A program made the position numbers and the translations under genes. Below are positions 8,418 to 17,189 of a stretch of 38,822 nt of DNA, piece after piece; positions within the stretch are counted from its first letter, which is position 1; each line of letters starts with the position of its first letter. Origin of the DNA: Tepidamorphus sp. (lineage in GTDB: Bacteria; Pseudomonadota; Alphaproteobacteria; Rhizobiales; Tepidamorphaceae); assembly GCA_028280885.1 (NCBI GenBank), contig JANQKY010000091.1:1-38822 (forward strand), given 5' to 3'. The notes under the pieces were generated by a model. It ran no database searches, had not been told where the DNA came from, and saw only the letters and a list, made by a program, of their open reading frames with translations.

Positions 8418-9353
8418 CTACGTTGAAGCCAGGCTGAGCCGGACAGCAATCGCCTCGCCGGTCAGGTCCGCCGGTATGGTGCCTTCTCTCTCAACCGTCA
8501 ATGCCGCCGCCGCCAGGCCGAGCGGAATGGCTTCCGTAAGCGATCGGCCAATCGCCAGGCCATGGAGCACGGCGCCGGCAAAGGCATCGCCGGCGCCGTT
8601 GACGCTTAGCGTAGCGGCGGGCAGCGGCGTGAATTCCCGAACGCCGGTCGCGACGCTGAGCGCCAACGGACTGCCCGCATCGGTGACGATCGCCGCAGCG
8701 TCCTGTCGCAACCGCGCGCGGAGATCTTTCGCAAGATCGGACGGCGCGGGTTTAGCGGACGGTTCGCCCAGCAGCATCGCCGCCTCGCGGCGATTGGCGA
8801 TCAGCAGGTCGATATCGGCGAGGACCCCATCCAGCCGCATCGCCTTGGCGGGCGAGACCGGCAGGGCGACGAGATGTTTATCGAGACGACGCGCCCGCGC
8901 CGCGATCGCAGTGACGCTTTCCGCCGACAGGTTGGCGTCGACGATCCAGATTGCATCGCCGGCTGCGTGCGGCAGCGCCGGTTCGAGGATGTCCGGCGTG
9001 ATGTCCTCATGGATCGCCATGTCGGCGACCCCGACGACCAGATCGCGCCTGTCGTCGAGCACGGCGAGATAGGTCGCGGTCGGGGATGTCGCCGAACGCG
9101 TGATGGCGTCGGTCGCGATGCCGGCCTGTCCGGCCGCGCTCAGGACGATGTCCCCGTCCGGGTCGTTGCCGATACGGGCGATGAGCCGCACTCGCGTGCC
9201 CAGGCGGGCAAGAACGCAGGCAACGTTGAAGCCGACACCGCCGGGCGCGGTGGCCAGGTGTCCGGGATTGGAGGCGCCGTGAACCGGCCTGCTATCCGTC
9301 AGCGCAACGCGATCGATGCCGGCGCCGCCGAATATCGCGATGGAAACGGACAT
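8418..9353 (-). CDS. psuK: PfkB-family carbohydrate kinase, probable pseudouridine kinase
   Basis: A 311-residue ribokinase-fold kinase. The N-terminal glycine-rich pair motif appears as APGGVGFNVACVLARLG near residue 36, and the C-terminal ATP/anion-hole signature NGAGDAFAGAVLHG carries the catalytic aspartate at residue 256. By itself the family covers many sugar and nucleoside kinases. Directly upstream of psuG in one operon, it most likely phosphorylates pseudouridine to pseudouridine 5'-phosphate. No nucleoside transporter gene lies beside the pair. The start ATG is the first in the frame and gives the usual short lead-in to the first beta strand (VSIAIFGGAGID). Confidence 0.85.
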   Translation of the reverse strand: MSVSIAIFGGAGIDRVALTDSRPVHGASNPGHLATAPGGVGFNVACVLARLGTRVRLIARIGNDPDGDIVLSAAGQAGIATDAITRSATSPTATYLAVLDDRRDLVVGVADMAIHEDITPDILEPALPHAAGDAIWIVDANLSAESVTAIAARARRLDKHLVALPVSPAKAMRLDGVLADIDLLIANRREAAMLLGEPSAKPAPSDLAKDLRARLRQDAAAIVTDAGSPLALSVATGVREFTPLPAATLSVNGAGDAFAGAVLHGLAIGRSLTEAIPLGLAAAALTVEREGTIPADLTGEAIAVRLSLAST

Positions 9354-9404
9354 GTCCCTATCCAGCCCCGCATCACACGCTCGCGCCGAGGCCGCGCCGG
9401 ATGC

Positions 9405-10292
9405 TCAGCGCACGCCGAGAATACCGCCGCCGGGCACCTTGCCGCGCAGGCGGGCAAGCCCCTCGCGGGCCGGCTGATAGCCTTCGTTGATCGACAGGGC
9501 GCGGTTATAGGCGGCGATCGCCTGGGCATAGTCGCCCTGCTGCTCGAGCGCCAGGCCGCGGCTCACCCAGGCCTCGTAGTAGCGCACATTGATTTCCAGC
9601 GCCCGGTTGAAATCCTCGAGCGCGGCGTCCGTATTGCCCAGCGAGACGTTCGAGATGCCGCGGCCGTGATAGGGCTCCGGCGCGGTCGGGTCGAGGCCGA
9701 TCGCGGTGGTGAAGTCCTCGATGGCGAAATTGTGCAGGCCCCGGTTCTGATAGATCAGCGCCCGGTTGTGGAAGCCCTGCGGATCGTCGGACTGCAGGCG
9801 GATCGCCCGGTCGAAATCGGACAGCGCCAGCGAGATCTGGCCCTTCTGGCGATAGACGTTGCCGCGGCCGATATAGGCCGGCGCATAGCGCGGCTCGTTG
9901 GCGATCGCCTTGTCGTAATCCTTCAGCGCCTTGTCCATGTCGCCGAGCTGGCGATAGACCAGCGCCCGATTGGCATAGGCCTGATGGAACTGCGGGTCGA
10001 GCTCGACCGCCTTGTTGAAATCCGCCAGCGCCTCGTCATAGCGGCCGGACGCGCCATAGGCGGTGCCGCGCACATTGTAGGCGCTGGGATTGTTCGGGTC
10101 GCGCTTGATGACATCGCTCAGCGAGGCAATGTTGACCGAGGCACCGGCAAACGTGCCCGAATCGGCGGACGCGAAGGTCTCGCCGGGCATCGTCTGGCAG
10201 GCTGTGGTCATGAGACCGGCCACAACAATCGCGCCCGCTGTGATCAGCAGGCGCCTGATACGGGCAGGTCGTGCGCTAGCAGGGTCTCTCAT
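9405..10292 (-). CDS. Tetratricopeptide repeat lipoprotein
   Basis: A protein of about 295 residues. Residues 14-31 form a hydrophobic export segment ending in MTTAC, an imperfect lipobox with cysteine 32 as probable lipidation site. About six tandem TPR units follow (such as PNNPSAYNVRGTAYGASGR and similar 34-residue units), each with the W/Y-G-Y-A-P pattern typical of protein-interaction scaffolds. It resembles NlpI-type outer membrane lipoproteins, which in enterobacteria organise peptidoglycan hydrolases. The frame is open to 10352, but the ATG at 10292 (MRDPASARP) sits closest to the signal segment. It is followed by psuK after 51 bases on the same strand; a shared transcript is possible but functionally unexplained. 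Confidence 0.82.
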   Translation of the reverse strand: MRDPASARPARIRRLLITAGAIVVAGLMTTACQTMPGETFASADSGTFAGASVNIASLSDVIKRDPNNPSAYNVRGTAYGASGRYDEALADFNKAVELDPQFHQAYANRALVYRQLGDMDKALKDYDKAIANEPRYAPAYIGRGNVYRQKGQISLALSDFDRAIRLQSDDPQGFHNRALIYQNRGLHNFAIEDFTTAIGLDPTAPEPYHGRGISNVSLGNTDAALEDFNRALEINVRYYEAWVSRGLALEQQGDYAQAIAAYNRALSINEGYQPAREGLARLRGKVPGGGILGVR

Positions 10293-10440
10293 GCGCTCCA
10301 GGGCCGGCACGGTTGACGGACAATGCGCTGGCATACGCGCCCACTTAGGCAATTTTTGGAGGGCTGATCACGGAGCGCGCACGATCTTGCGGGACATGGC
10401 ATCGCTCGGGCGCGCCCGGATTTCGGTCAGGCTCTGGACG

Positions 10441-10465
10441 ACCGGGCTTATTTTACGAACCCGGT
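10441..10465 (-). terminator. Weak hairpin downstream of rpsU
   Basis: ACCGGG at 10441-10446 pairs with CCCGGT at 10460-10465 around a 13-base AT-rich loop. On the minus strand it lies 25 bases past the rpsU stop. No U-tract follows, so termination is uncertain. Confidence 0.25.
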
Positions 10466-10489
10466 CCTGTCTTGAAACCCGGCCGGCCG

Positions 10490-10714
10490 TCAGCGCTTGC
10501 GCTTGCCGGGGATCAGGCCTTCGCGCTGCGCCCGCTTGCGGGCGAGCTTGCGAGCCCGGCGAATCGCCTCGGCCTTTTCGCGCGCCCGCTTCTCGGACGG
10601 CTTTTCATAGAAGTTGCGGAGCTTCATCTCCCGGAACACGCCTTCGCGCTGCAGTTTCTTCTTCAGCGCACGAAGAGCCTGATCCACATTATTTTCGCGA
10701 ACGATAACCTGCAC
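10490..10714 (-). CDS. rpsU: 30S ribosomal protein S21
   Basis: A basic 74-residue protein of the small ribosomal subunit, which helps start translation near the mRNA anti-Shine-Dalgarno site. The N-terminus MQVIVRENNVDQALRALKKK and the core REMKLRNFYEKPSEKR are characteristic of S21, and the C-terminus is rich in lysine and arginine as in alphaproteobacterial members. An AAAGGTGAG ribosome binding site ends four bases before the ATG. The gene stands alone: it diverges from the serine hydrolase gene and precedes the TPR lipoprotein gene by about 200 bases. Confidence 0.97.
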   Translation of the reverse strand: MQVIVRENNVDQALRALKKKLQREGVFREMKLRNFYEKPSEKRAREKAEAIRRARKLARKRAQREGLIPGKRKR

Positions 10715-10997
10715 GCACTCACCTTTCCCGTGGTCGTCGAATGGTCTGTCAAAGTCTTAAAGATGTCCGCCGGATCGATCCAAACGGCGGCCAACGCTAC
10801 GCGGCCGGAAACCGGCCGGCAGCAAGTCGAGGGTGGCCATAGCAGAGAATCCCGGCAAAGTCCACTTGGCACCGGCCATATTGCCGAGAAGCTGCCATGC
10901 CCTGGTTATCATATAGTATTCACCTCGCGGAATATAACGGGTGAAACCATATCCGGCCTGTTTTCTCGACACGGATTGCAAAGGGATCGGCAGGACC

Positions 10998-12125
10998 ATG
11001 GCAATCACACGGCGAACCGCGCTGGCGCTGACGGGCGGCGCCGCACTGGCAGGCGGATTGAGCATCGCGGGAGGAACCGGCATGGCATCGCAACAGACCC
11101 CCGAAAGCGCCGGATTCGCAGCCGATATCGACGAGCGGCTGACGCTGGGCGTACGCTCGGGCCTCTTGTCGAACCTGCATGCCGTGCTCGCCCTTCGCAA
11201 CGGCGACATCGTCCTGGAACGCTACTTCTCCGGGCAGGACGAGGATTGGGGACGGCCGCTCGGCAGCGTCGATTTCGACGCGGCGACGCTGCACGACCTG
11301 CGTTCGGTCACCAAGAGCATCACCAGCCTCGTCTATGGCATCGCGCTCGATCAGGGCCGCGTCGCGGCACCCGGCGACCGGCTGCTCGATTCGTTTCCGC
11401 AATACCCCGACCTCGCCGAGGACCCGCAGCGCAGCGCCTGGACGGTTTCGGACGCGCTCAACATGACGCTCGGCACCGAGTGGAACGAGCAGCTTCCCTA
11501 TACCGATCCCAGAAACAGCGAAATCGCGATGGAGCAGGCCGACGACCGCTACCGCTTCATCCTCGACCGGCCGATCGTTTCCGAGCCCGGCACGCAGTGG
11601 AGCTACAATGGCGGCTGCTCGGCGCTGCTCGGCTATCTGGTCGAGCGCGGAACCGGCCAACGGCTCGACGACTTCGCAAACGAGGCGCTGTTTGCGCCTC
11701 TGGGAATCGAGACCTTCGACTGGAACCGGGGCAACGACGGCGTGGTGGCGACCGCGTCCGGCCTGCGGCTTAACGCCCGCGATCTTGCCCGCATCGGCGA
11801 GATGATGCGCGCCGACGGGCGCCATGACGGCAGGCAGGTCGTCTCATCGCAGTGGCTCAAGCGCTGCCGCACGCCACAGGTGCAGGCCTCCTACGGCAAC
11901 AAATACAGCAACCAGTGGTATCTGTCCGGTCAGCCGGTGCCGGCGGCGAACGGTTTCCGCGAGGCGATCTTCGCGATGGGCAATGGCGGCCAGCGGCTCT
12001 TTGTGATGCCCTCGCTCAACCTCACCGTCGTCACCTATTCGGGCAACTACAACCGGATGGACCAGTGGATCAATCCGACCCTGATCCTGCAGAAGATCGT
12101 CCTGGCCAACATCACAGAGATCTAA
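10998..12125 (+). CDS. Exported serine hydrolase, class C beta-lactamase / penicillin-binding-like fold
   Basis: A protein of about 375 residues of the S12 peptidase/beta-lactamase family. The nucleophile motif SVTK has serine 103 and lysine 106, and a later SYNGG supplies the tyrosine of the usual YxN-type motif. The N-terminus (ITRRTALALTGGAALAGG) has a twin-arginine pair and hydrophobic core, so Tat export to the periplasm is likely. Family members include D,D-peptidases, esterases and beta-lactamases; the true substrate cannot be told. The third KTG-like motif is not obvious. The frame is open to 10941, but the ATG at 10998 follows an AGG-rich stretch and directly precedes the signal. It converges with purK, 12 bases apart. 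Confidence 0.87.
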   Translation: MAITRRTALALTGGAALAGGLSIAGGTGMASQQTPESAGFAADIDERLTLGVRSGLLSNLHAVLALRNGDIVLERYFSGQDEDWGRPLGSVDFDAATLHDLRSVTKSITSLVYGIALDQGRVAAPGDRLLDSFPQYPDLAEDPQRSAWTVSDALNMTLGTEWNEQLPYTDPRNSEIAMEQADDRYRFILDRPIVSEPGTQWSYNGGCSALLGYLVERGTGQRLDDFANEALFAPLGIETFDWNRGNDGVVATASGLRLNARDLARIGEMMRADGRHDGRQVVSSQWLKRCRTPQVQASYGNKYSNQWYLSGQPVPAANGFREAIFAMGNGGQRLFVMPSLNLTVVTYSGNYNRMDQWINPTLILQKIVLANITEI

Positions 12126-12137
12126 GGCAACTGCGCC

Positions 12138-13259
12138 TCACGCGCCAAACGGCCTGACGCGGGTGACGTGACCCATCTTGCGGCCGGGCCGTATGGCATG
12201 CTTGCCGTAGAGATGCAGCGCCGCCCCCGGTTCGGCCGCGAGCGCCTGCCAGTCGAGCGCCTCGTCGCCAATCAGGTTGGTCATGGTCGCATCGCCGATC
12301 CGGGCGGTTGAGGGAACGGGCCAGCCGGCGATCGCCCGGATATGGGCCTCGAACTGGCTTGCCGGACAGGCCTCGATCGTCCAGTGGCCGGAATTGTGGA
12401 CGCGCGGGGCAAGCTCGTTGACGAGCAGGCGCTCGCCGCTGTCGTCATCCAGCAGGAACATTTCCACCGCCATCACGCCGACATGGCCGAGCGCCTCGGC
12501 GATCCGCCGGGCGATGTCGACGGCAACCGCGGCGCCGGCCTCCGAGATCCCGGCCGGCACCCGGCTTACCCTGAGGATCCCGGCCTCATGATGGTTCTCG
12601 GTGACGTCATAGGCGGCGAAATCCCCGGCGACGCCACGCGCGCAGACGACGGAGACCTCGCGCGAAAACGGCACGAAGGCCTCCAGGATCGCCGGCGCAC
12701 CGGCAATCGCCTCCCAGGCGCGATCGGCATCGCCCGTGGATTTGAGCCGCGCCTGGCCCTTGCCGTCATAGCCGAGCCGGCGGGTCTTCAGCACGCACGG
12801 GCCGCCGAGATCGGCGACGCCGGCGCGCAGGCCGTCGAGACTGTCGATCTTTCGCCAGGGCGCTGAGCCGATGCCGAGACCTTCGAGCAGCCGCTTTTCC
12901 TCCAGCCGATCCTGGCAGACGGCAAGCGGCCGGCGGCCGGGCCGGGCCGGCACGAGGGGGCTCAGCGTATCGACGGTCAGCGCCGGCACGTTCTCGAATT
13001 CATAGGTAACGACATCGCAATCCGCCGCGAAGGCGGTCAGCGCCTCGCGATCGTCATAGGCGGCGACCGTCCTGGCGGCGGCGACGTCGAAGGCCGGGCT
13101 TTGCGGATCGGGACAATAGATGTGGCAGCGCATGCCGAGCCGGGCGGCGGCAAGCGCCAGCATCCGGCCGAGCTGGCCGCCGCCGAGAATGCCGATCGTC
13201 GCGCCGGGCTCGAGTGCCGCTGCGCCGTGATCGGTGCCGTCCTGTGCGGTTACCGTCAT
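12138..13259 (-). CDS. purK: 5-(carboxyamino)imidazole ribonucleotide synthase
   Basis: An ATP-grasp enzyme of 373 residues that carboxylates aminoimidazole ribonucleotide with bicarbonate and ATP in de novo purine synthesis. The N-terminal GILGGGQLGRMLALAAARLG is the family signature, VVTYEFENVP follows, and the ATP-grasp region shows CVLKTRRLGYDGKGQ. The C-terminal ELAPRVHNSGHWT is the metal-binding signature. The frame is open further upstream, but the ATG at 13259 has an AGGAG site about ten bases ahead. It lies 14 bases after purE, so the two products act in consecutive reactions from one transcript. Confidence 0.96.
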   Translation of the reverse strand: MTVTAQDGTDHGAAALEPGATIGILGGGQLGRMLALAAARLGMRCHIYCPDPQSPAFDVAAARTVAAYDDREALTAFAADCDVVTYEFENVPALTVDTLSPLVPARPGRRPLAVCQDRLEEKRLLEGLGIGSAPWRKIDSLDGLRAGVADLGGPCVLKTRRLGYDGKGQARLKSTGDADRAWEAIAGAPAILEAFVPFSREVSVVCARGVAGDFAAYDVTENHHEAGILRVSRVPAGISEAGAAVAVDIARRIAEALGHVGVMAVEMFLLDDDSGERLLVNELAPRVHNSGHWTIEACPASQFEAHIRAIAGWPVPSTARIGDATMTNLIGDEALDWQALAAEPGAALHLYGKHAIRPGRKMGHVTRVRPFGA

Positions 13260-13273
13260 ATCGCCGCCACTCC

Positions 13274-13762
13274 TCAATCCTGCGGCACCTCGGCGACCCG
13301 GTCCGATTGCGCCTGGCGCCACTGGTCGAGCCGCTCGGCAAGCGCCTCGTCGCCGAGCGCCAACACGGCGGCTGCCAGCAGCGCGGCGTTGATCGCGCCG
13401 GCCCTGCCGATCGCCAGCGTGCCGACGGGAATGCCGCCCGGCATCTGGACGATCGACAGCAGGCTGTCCTGCCCGCTCAGCGCCTTCGATTCGATGGGCA
13501 CGCCGAACACCGGCAGCGGCGTCAGCGCCGCCGTCATGCCCGGCAGATGGGCCGCGCCGCCGGCCCCGGCGATGATGACCTTGAAGCCCCGCTCCCGGGC
13601 CTCGCGGGCGAATCGGTAGAGGCGCTCCGGCGTCCTGTGCGCGGAAACGATTCGCACATCGCAGTCTACTGCCAGCGCCTCAAGCGTCTCGCTTGCATGG
13701 CGCATGGTCGGCCAGTCGGACTGGCTGCCCATGATGATCGCCACCGGCGGCGTCCGTGCCAT
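13274..13762 (-). CDS. purE: N5-carboxyaminoimidazole ribonucleotide mutase
   Basis: A cytoplasmic enzyme of 162 residues that moves the carboxyl group from N5 to C4 of the imidazole ring in purine synthesis, using the product of PurK. The signature IIMGSQSDWPTM is at residues 9-20, and VSAHRTPERL follows near residue 39 with the catalytic histidine. GAGGAAHLPGM and GVPIESKALSGQDSLLSIVQMPGGIPV complete the active site. It is the first gene of the purEK operon. Confidence 0.97.
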   Translation of the reverse strand: MARTPPVAIIMGSQSDWPTMRHASETLEALAVDCDVRIVSAHRTPERLYRFAREARERGFKVIIAGAGGAAHLPGMTAALTPLPVFGVPIESKALSGQDSLLSIVQMPGGIPVGTLAIGRAGAINAALLAAAVLALGDEALAERLDQWRQAQSDRVAEVPQD

Positions 13763-13870
13763 CGTCCTGAAGTCTCCCCTGATTGCAGTCGCCCCTGAAA
13801 AAGCCGGCGATTATAGGGATCGGCGGCGGACGGGCAAGCAGTCCCGGTTAACACGCGATGACGGCGGGCC

Positions 13871-14077
13871 TCACGCGATGATATCGGGCGTCAGCCGATC
13901 CTCGATATGGGATATGCGGTCCTTCAGGACGAGTTTCCGCTTTTTCAGCCGCTTGATTTGCAGATTGTCGCCGGATCCGGACGTTTCCAGCGCCGCGATC
14001 GCCCCGTCGAGGTCGCGATGCTCCTGGCGCAGGGCCACCAGTTCCGCGCGAAGCGCCTCTTCGTCTTCCTCACTCAT
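13871..14077 (-). CDS. DUF465 family small coiled-coil protein
   Basis: A 68-residue protein of the DUF465/YdcH family. It is almost wholly helical and charged, with a heptad-like pattern and the typical QIKRLKKRKLVLKDRISHIE core near residue 40. Function is unknown in this family. It lies upstream of, and on the same strand as, purE, separated by about 110 bases, and diverges from a second DUF465 gene at 14325. The acidic N-terminus (MSEEDEEALRAEL) differs from the paralogue. Confidence 0.9.
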   Translation of the reverse strand: MSEEDEEALRAELVALRQEHRDLDGAIAALETSGSGDNLQIKRLKKRKLVLKDRISHIEDRLTPDIIA

Positions 14078-14202
14078 CGGTTTCCTTGCGCATGGGGCGA
14101 CCGGCCCTTCGAATCAGGCGCCGTCCGGACGGACGCTCAAGACAGGAAAACAGTATAGCAGATCGGGGTCGCGCACCGCGACGCGAAAGCGGTCAATCGC
14201 GT

Positions 14203-14231
14203 CTTGAAACGGCCTTTCTGCGGGACAATAT
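14203..14231 (+). promoter_or_regulatory. Possible promoter of the plus-strand DUF465 gene
   Basis: TTGAAA at 14203-14208 and CAATAT at 14226-14231 are 17 bases apart. The -35 is a fair match and the -10 poor. The leader would be about 85 bases. Tentative. Confidence 0.25.
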
Positions 14232-14324
14232 CAATAGGGCGAGGGGGTCGAAAAATTCGACAACCTAGTGGGTCTGTGTCACACTTATCCGACACTTTCA
14301 GCGGCAGCCAAAGGAGGTAAACAC

Positions 14325-14507
14325 ATGACCTTGGCAGCGCATTTAGCCGAACTCGTTGAGAAGCACCAGGCGCTGGAGCGTTCCATCGAGGAGGAGATGT
14401 CGAGGCCGTATGCAGACAATGTCCGGGTCGCGGACATGAAGAAGAAGAAACTGCGATTGAAAGAGGAAATCGAACGAATACGCGCGGACGGACACTCTAT
14501 CCACTAA
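14325..14507 (+). CDS. DUF465 family small coiled-coil protein, second copy
   Basis: A 60-residue charged helical protein of the same family as its divergent neighbour, with the shared core RVADMKKKKLRLKEEIERI. A perfect ribosome binding site, AAGGAGGT at 14311-14318, sits six bases before the ATG and fixes the start; the open frame extends upstream to 14268 without support. Such a strong site suggests an abundant protein. Function is unknown. Sequence identity with the other copy is largely confined to the lysine-rich core, so the duplication is old. Confidence 0.92.
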   Translation: MTLAAHLAELVEKHQALERSIEEEMSRPYADNVRVADMKKKKLRLKEEIERIRADGHSIH

Positions 14508-14798
14508 AGCGATAGAGGACGGCCGGTGCCGGCAGGTCCAAAATCCTGATCCTGGCACCTTGGGTCCGGTCCGCACTTCGGATCTGATTTTCCTTCGGCG
14601 GGGGCGCCGATACTGAATGCCGTTTCTTCCCGGCGGCCGGTCAACCGGACGCCGGGATGTTTGGAGAGTTTCGAACGGATCGGATTTCCGGGCGAATCGA
14701 AATCTTCGGGTAAACCAGCCGGGGATCAGGCGCGATGCCGCGATGGCCCCGTTTCCAGGTAGCCCCAGAAGCCGACACCAGCGCCCGAGGCAGGCGCC
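14508..14798. other. Convergent intergenic region
   Basis: About 290 bases between the DUF465 gene and the acyl-CoA synthetase, which converge here. A bulged hairpin near 14524-14566 (GGTGCC ... GGCACC) is the only structure I see. No gene is supported. Confidence 0.4.
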
Positions 14799-16424
14799 TC
14801 AGGCGTCTTTCGCCATTTCCCGCAGCACGAATTTCTGGATCTTGCCGGTCGAGGTCTTCGGCAGCTCGGCGAAGACCACCGCACGGGGACACTTGAAGCC
14901 CGCCAGGTGCTCGCGGCACCAGGCGATGATCGCCTCGTCCGACACCGTTTCCCCCGGCTTCACCTCGATGAAGGCGCAGGGCGTCTCGCCCCATTTGTCG
15001 TCCGGCTTGGCGACCACGGCGACGGCCTGGACGGCGGGGTGCTTGTAGATGACGTCCTCGACCTCGATCGAGGAGATGTTCTCGCCGCCGGAAATGATGA
15101 TGTCCTTCGAGCGGTCCTTGAGCTGGATATAGCCGTCGGGATGCATGACGCCGAGATCGCCGGAATGGAACCAGCCGCCGGCAAAGGCCTCGGCACTGGC
15201 CTGCGGGTTCTTCAGATACCCTTTCATCACCACATTGCCGCGAAACATCACCTCGCCGATGGTCTCGCCGTCGGCCGGCACTTCGGCCATCGTTTCCGGA
15301 TCGCGGACGCTGAGCGCCTCCAGCGCCGCATAGCGCACCCCCTGGCGCGCCTTGCGGGCGGCGCGATGGGCGCCGTCCAGCCCGTCCCATTCGACCTTCC
15401 AGTCGTTGACGACGGCGGGTCCGTAGGTCTCGGTCAGGCCGTAGAGATGGGTCACGTTGAAGCCGTTCTCGGCCATCGCCGCCAGAACCGCCTCGGGCGG
15501 CGGGGCCGCGGCGGTGAAGAACTCGACGGTATGGTCGAGCGCCCGCTTGTCCTCCTCGGCGGCATTGAGGATCGTCGCCATGACGATCGGCGCGCCGCAC
15601 AGATGGGTCACCCGGTGATCGGCGAGCGCGTCCCAGATCGGCTTCTGGCGGACCTGGCGCAGGCAGACATGGGTGCCGGCGATCACCGACAGCGTCCAGG
15701 GGAAGCACCAGCCGTTGCAATGGAACATCGGCAGGGTCCACAGATAGACCGCGTGCTTGGCCATCGAGCCGGTCAGCACGTTGCCCTGGGCAAGCAGATA
15801 GGCGCCGCGGTGGTGATAGACGACGCCCTTCGGATTGCCGGTCGTGCCGGAGGTGTAGTTGAGCGAGATCGCGTCCCATTCGTCGTCGGGCATGTGCCAG
15901 GCGTAGTCGGGGTCGCCGGTGCTCAGAAACTCCTCGTAATCGATCGAGCCGATGCGCTCGCCCGTCTGCGGGAACTCCGGGTCGGAATAGTCGATCACCA
16001 GTGGATCGGCTTCGCTGAGCGCCAGCGCCTCCTTGACGACGCCCGAAAACTCCCGGTCGACGATCAGCACCTTGGTTTCGGCGTGATCCAGCGTGAAGGC
16101 GATGACCTGGGCGTCGAGCCGGGTGTTGATGGTGTTGAGCACCGCCCTGGTCATCGGCACGCCGTAATGGGCCTCCAGCATCGGCGGGGTGTTGGCGAGC
16201 ACCACCGACACCGTGTCGCCCTTGCCGATGCCGCGCTTTTCAAGCGCCGAGCCGAGCCGCCGGGCGCGAGCATAGAAATCGGCATAGGACGTACGGGCGT
16301 CGCCATGGATGATCGCGGTCCGGTCCGGGAACACGCTGGCGGCCCGTTCCAGGAAGGCGAGCGGCGTCAACTGCTGGTAGTTGGCCGGCTTCTTGTCGAG
16401 ATCGAGGTCGTAGGGACCAGACAT
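14799..16424 (-). CDS. AMP-forming acyl-CoA synthetase
   Basis: A 541-residue adenylate-forming ligase that should activate a carboxylic acid with ATP and join it to CoA. The phosphate-binding motif LNYTSGTTGNPKGVVYHHRG is near residue 187, the GLTETYGP motif near residue 330, the hinge/dissociation motif SGDLGVMHPDGYIQLKDRSKD near residue 420, and the catalytic lysine region STGKIQKFVLRE at the C-terminus. It belongs to the group that includes medium-chain acyl-CoA and methylmercaptopropionate-CoA ligases, so the substrate is open. Two ATG codons are possible; the second (16424) has GAGGA at good spacing, whereas the first (16430) nearly abuts it. It ends in EMAKDA, with about 290 bases to the DUF465 gene. 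Confidence 0.9.
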   Translation of the reverse strand: MSGPYDLDLDKKPANYQQLTPLAFLERAASVFPDRTAIIHGDARTSYADFYARARRLGSALEKRGIGKGDTVSVVLANTPPMLEAHYGVPMTRAVLNTINTRLDAQVIAFTLDHAETKVLIVDREFSGVVKEALALSEADPLVIDYSDPEFPQTGERIGSIDYEEFLSTGDPDYAWHMPDDEWDAISLNYTSGTTGNPKGVVYHHRGAYLLAQGNVLTGSMAKHAVYLWTLPMFHCNGWCFPWTLSVIAGTHVCLRQVRQKPIWDALADHRVTHLCGAPIVMATILNAAEEDKRALDHTVEFFTAAAPPPEAVLAAMAENGFNVTHLYGLTETYGPAVVNDWKVEWDGLDGAHRAARKARQGVRYAALEALSVRDPETMAEVPADGETIGEVMFRGNVVMKGYLKNPQASAEAFAGGWFHSGDLGVMHPDGYIQLKDRSKDIIISGGENISSIEVEDVIYKHPAVQAVAVVAKPDDKWGETPCAFIEVKPGETVSDEAIIAWCREHLAGFKCPRAVVFAELPKTSTGKIQKFVLREMAKDA

Positions 16425-16586
16425 GGACATTTCCTCGTCCTTGAACGGATGCGTATTCGCCGATCCATCGGGTTGGGCTTCGTTGAGCCGGTATGACGTG
16501 TTGCGAAGCTAGTTCGGTGACGTAGCCGAGGCAATCGGCTTGTCACACCCCGACGATCGTTCAACCGCCTGATATCCGGATATATC

Positions 16587-16910
16587 TCATTCCCCGAACA
16601 GATCTGCATGGGTGCCGGCGCGCACGAAAACCACCTGCTCCGGTTTTCCGTCATAGATCCTGTAGATCAGCAGGAAATCCCCGCCGACATGGCACTCGCG
16701 AAAGGCGCTCCACTCGCCGCGCAACGGATGGTCGCGCCACTCCGCGCCCAAGGGGGCTTCGTTGGCGATGAGAAGGAGCATGACCGTCCTCAGACGGTTC
16801 ATGTCATAGCGGCCGGAGCCCGACAGGCGCTTCCAGTCCTTGAGAAAGGCCTTGGTGTAATCGGAGCTTCGCGGCGGCGACGCCCGCTTACTTCTTGCCG
16901 TTCGCTTCAA
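16587..16910 (-). CDS. YafQ-type ribosome-dependent mRNA interferase toxin
   Basis: A 107-residue RelE-superfamily toxin that should cut mRNA on the ribosome. The C-terminal AGTHADLF matches the YafQ ending, with histidine 101 and phenylalanine 105 equivalent to E. coli H87 and F91. Histidines 61 and 74 and aspartate 78 match the other catalytic positions; tryptophan 68 of YafQ is phenylalanine here. The frame has no early ATG or GTG: translation probably starts at TTG 16910, inside the antitoxin gene, which gives an N-terminus about 11 residues longer than YafQ. The 23-base overlap with the antitoxin implies translational coupling, keeping toxin synthesis low. The toxin appears intact. Confidence 0.87.
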   Translation of the reverse strand: MKRTARSKRASPPRSSDYTKAFLKDWKRLSGSGRYDMNRLRTVMLLLIANEAPLGAEWRDHPLRGEWSAFRECHVGGDFLLIYRIYDGKPEQVVFVRAGTHADLFGE

Positions 16911-17169
16911 GGTCTTCGAACAGGGTTTCGGCTTCGGCGAACCGGTTGCGGTGTTTGCCGGCGATCTCGTCAGCCTCGGTCATCGCGGCACGCGTCTGCG
17001 TATTCGGGACCTTGAGTTCCAGCGGAAAGGCCTGATCGGCGACGACGCGGTGCAGCAGCAGGCGCACGGCATCGGACATCGTCAAGCCCATCGCGTTCAG
17101 CGCCGCGTTGGCCTTGGTCTTGGTCTCATCGTCCACGCGGACGTGCAGCATCGATGTCTGGGCGGTCAT
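16888..17169 (-). CDS. RelB/DinJ-family antitoxin
   Basis: A 93-residue protein with an N-terminal ribbon-helix-helix DNA-binding domain (MLHVRVDDETKTKANAALN, then GLTMSDAVRLLLHRVV) and an acidic C-terminal tail (ETLFEDLEANGKK) that would wrap around the toxin. It should neutralise the neighbouring YafQ-type toxin and repress their shared promoter. The ATG at 17169 has GGAGAG six bases upstream and is preferred over an in-frame TTG at 17175. It is first in the two-gene operon, which is the usual order. Confidence 0.88.
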   Translation of the reverse strand: MTAQTSMLHVRVDDETKTKANAALNAMGLTMSDAVRLLLHRVVADQAFPLELKVPNTQTRAAMTEADEIAGKHRNRFAEAETLFEDLEANGKK

Positions 17170-17189
17170 GGGCAACTCTCCATGAGCAC

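Noticed and set aside
8874..10316. 480-codon plus-strand frame opposite psuK and the TPR gene
   Set aside because: Long only because stop codons are rare on the antisense of GC-rich genes. The sense strand encodes clear kinase and TPR motifs.
14907..16496. 529-codon plus-strand frame opposite the acyl-CoA synthetase
   Set aside because: The sense strand carries all adenylate-forming motifs; the antisense product has no recognisable fold.
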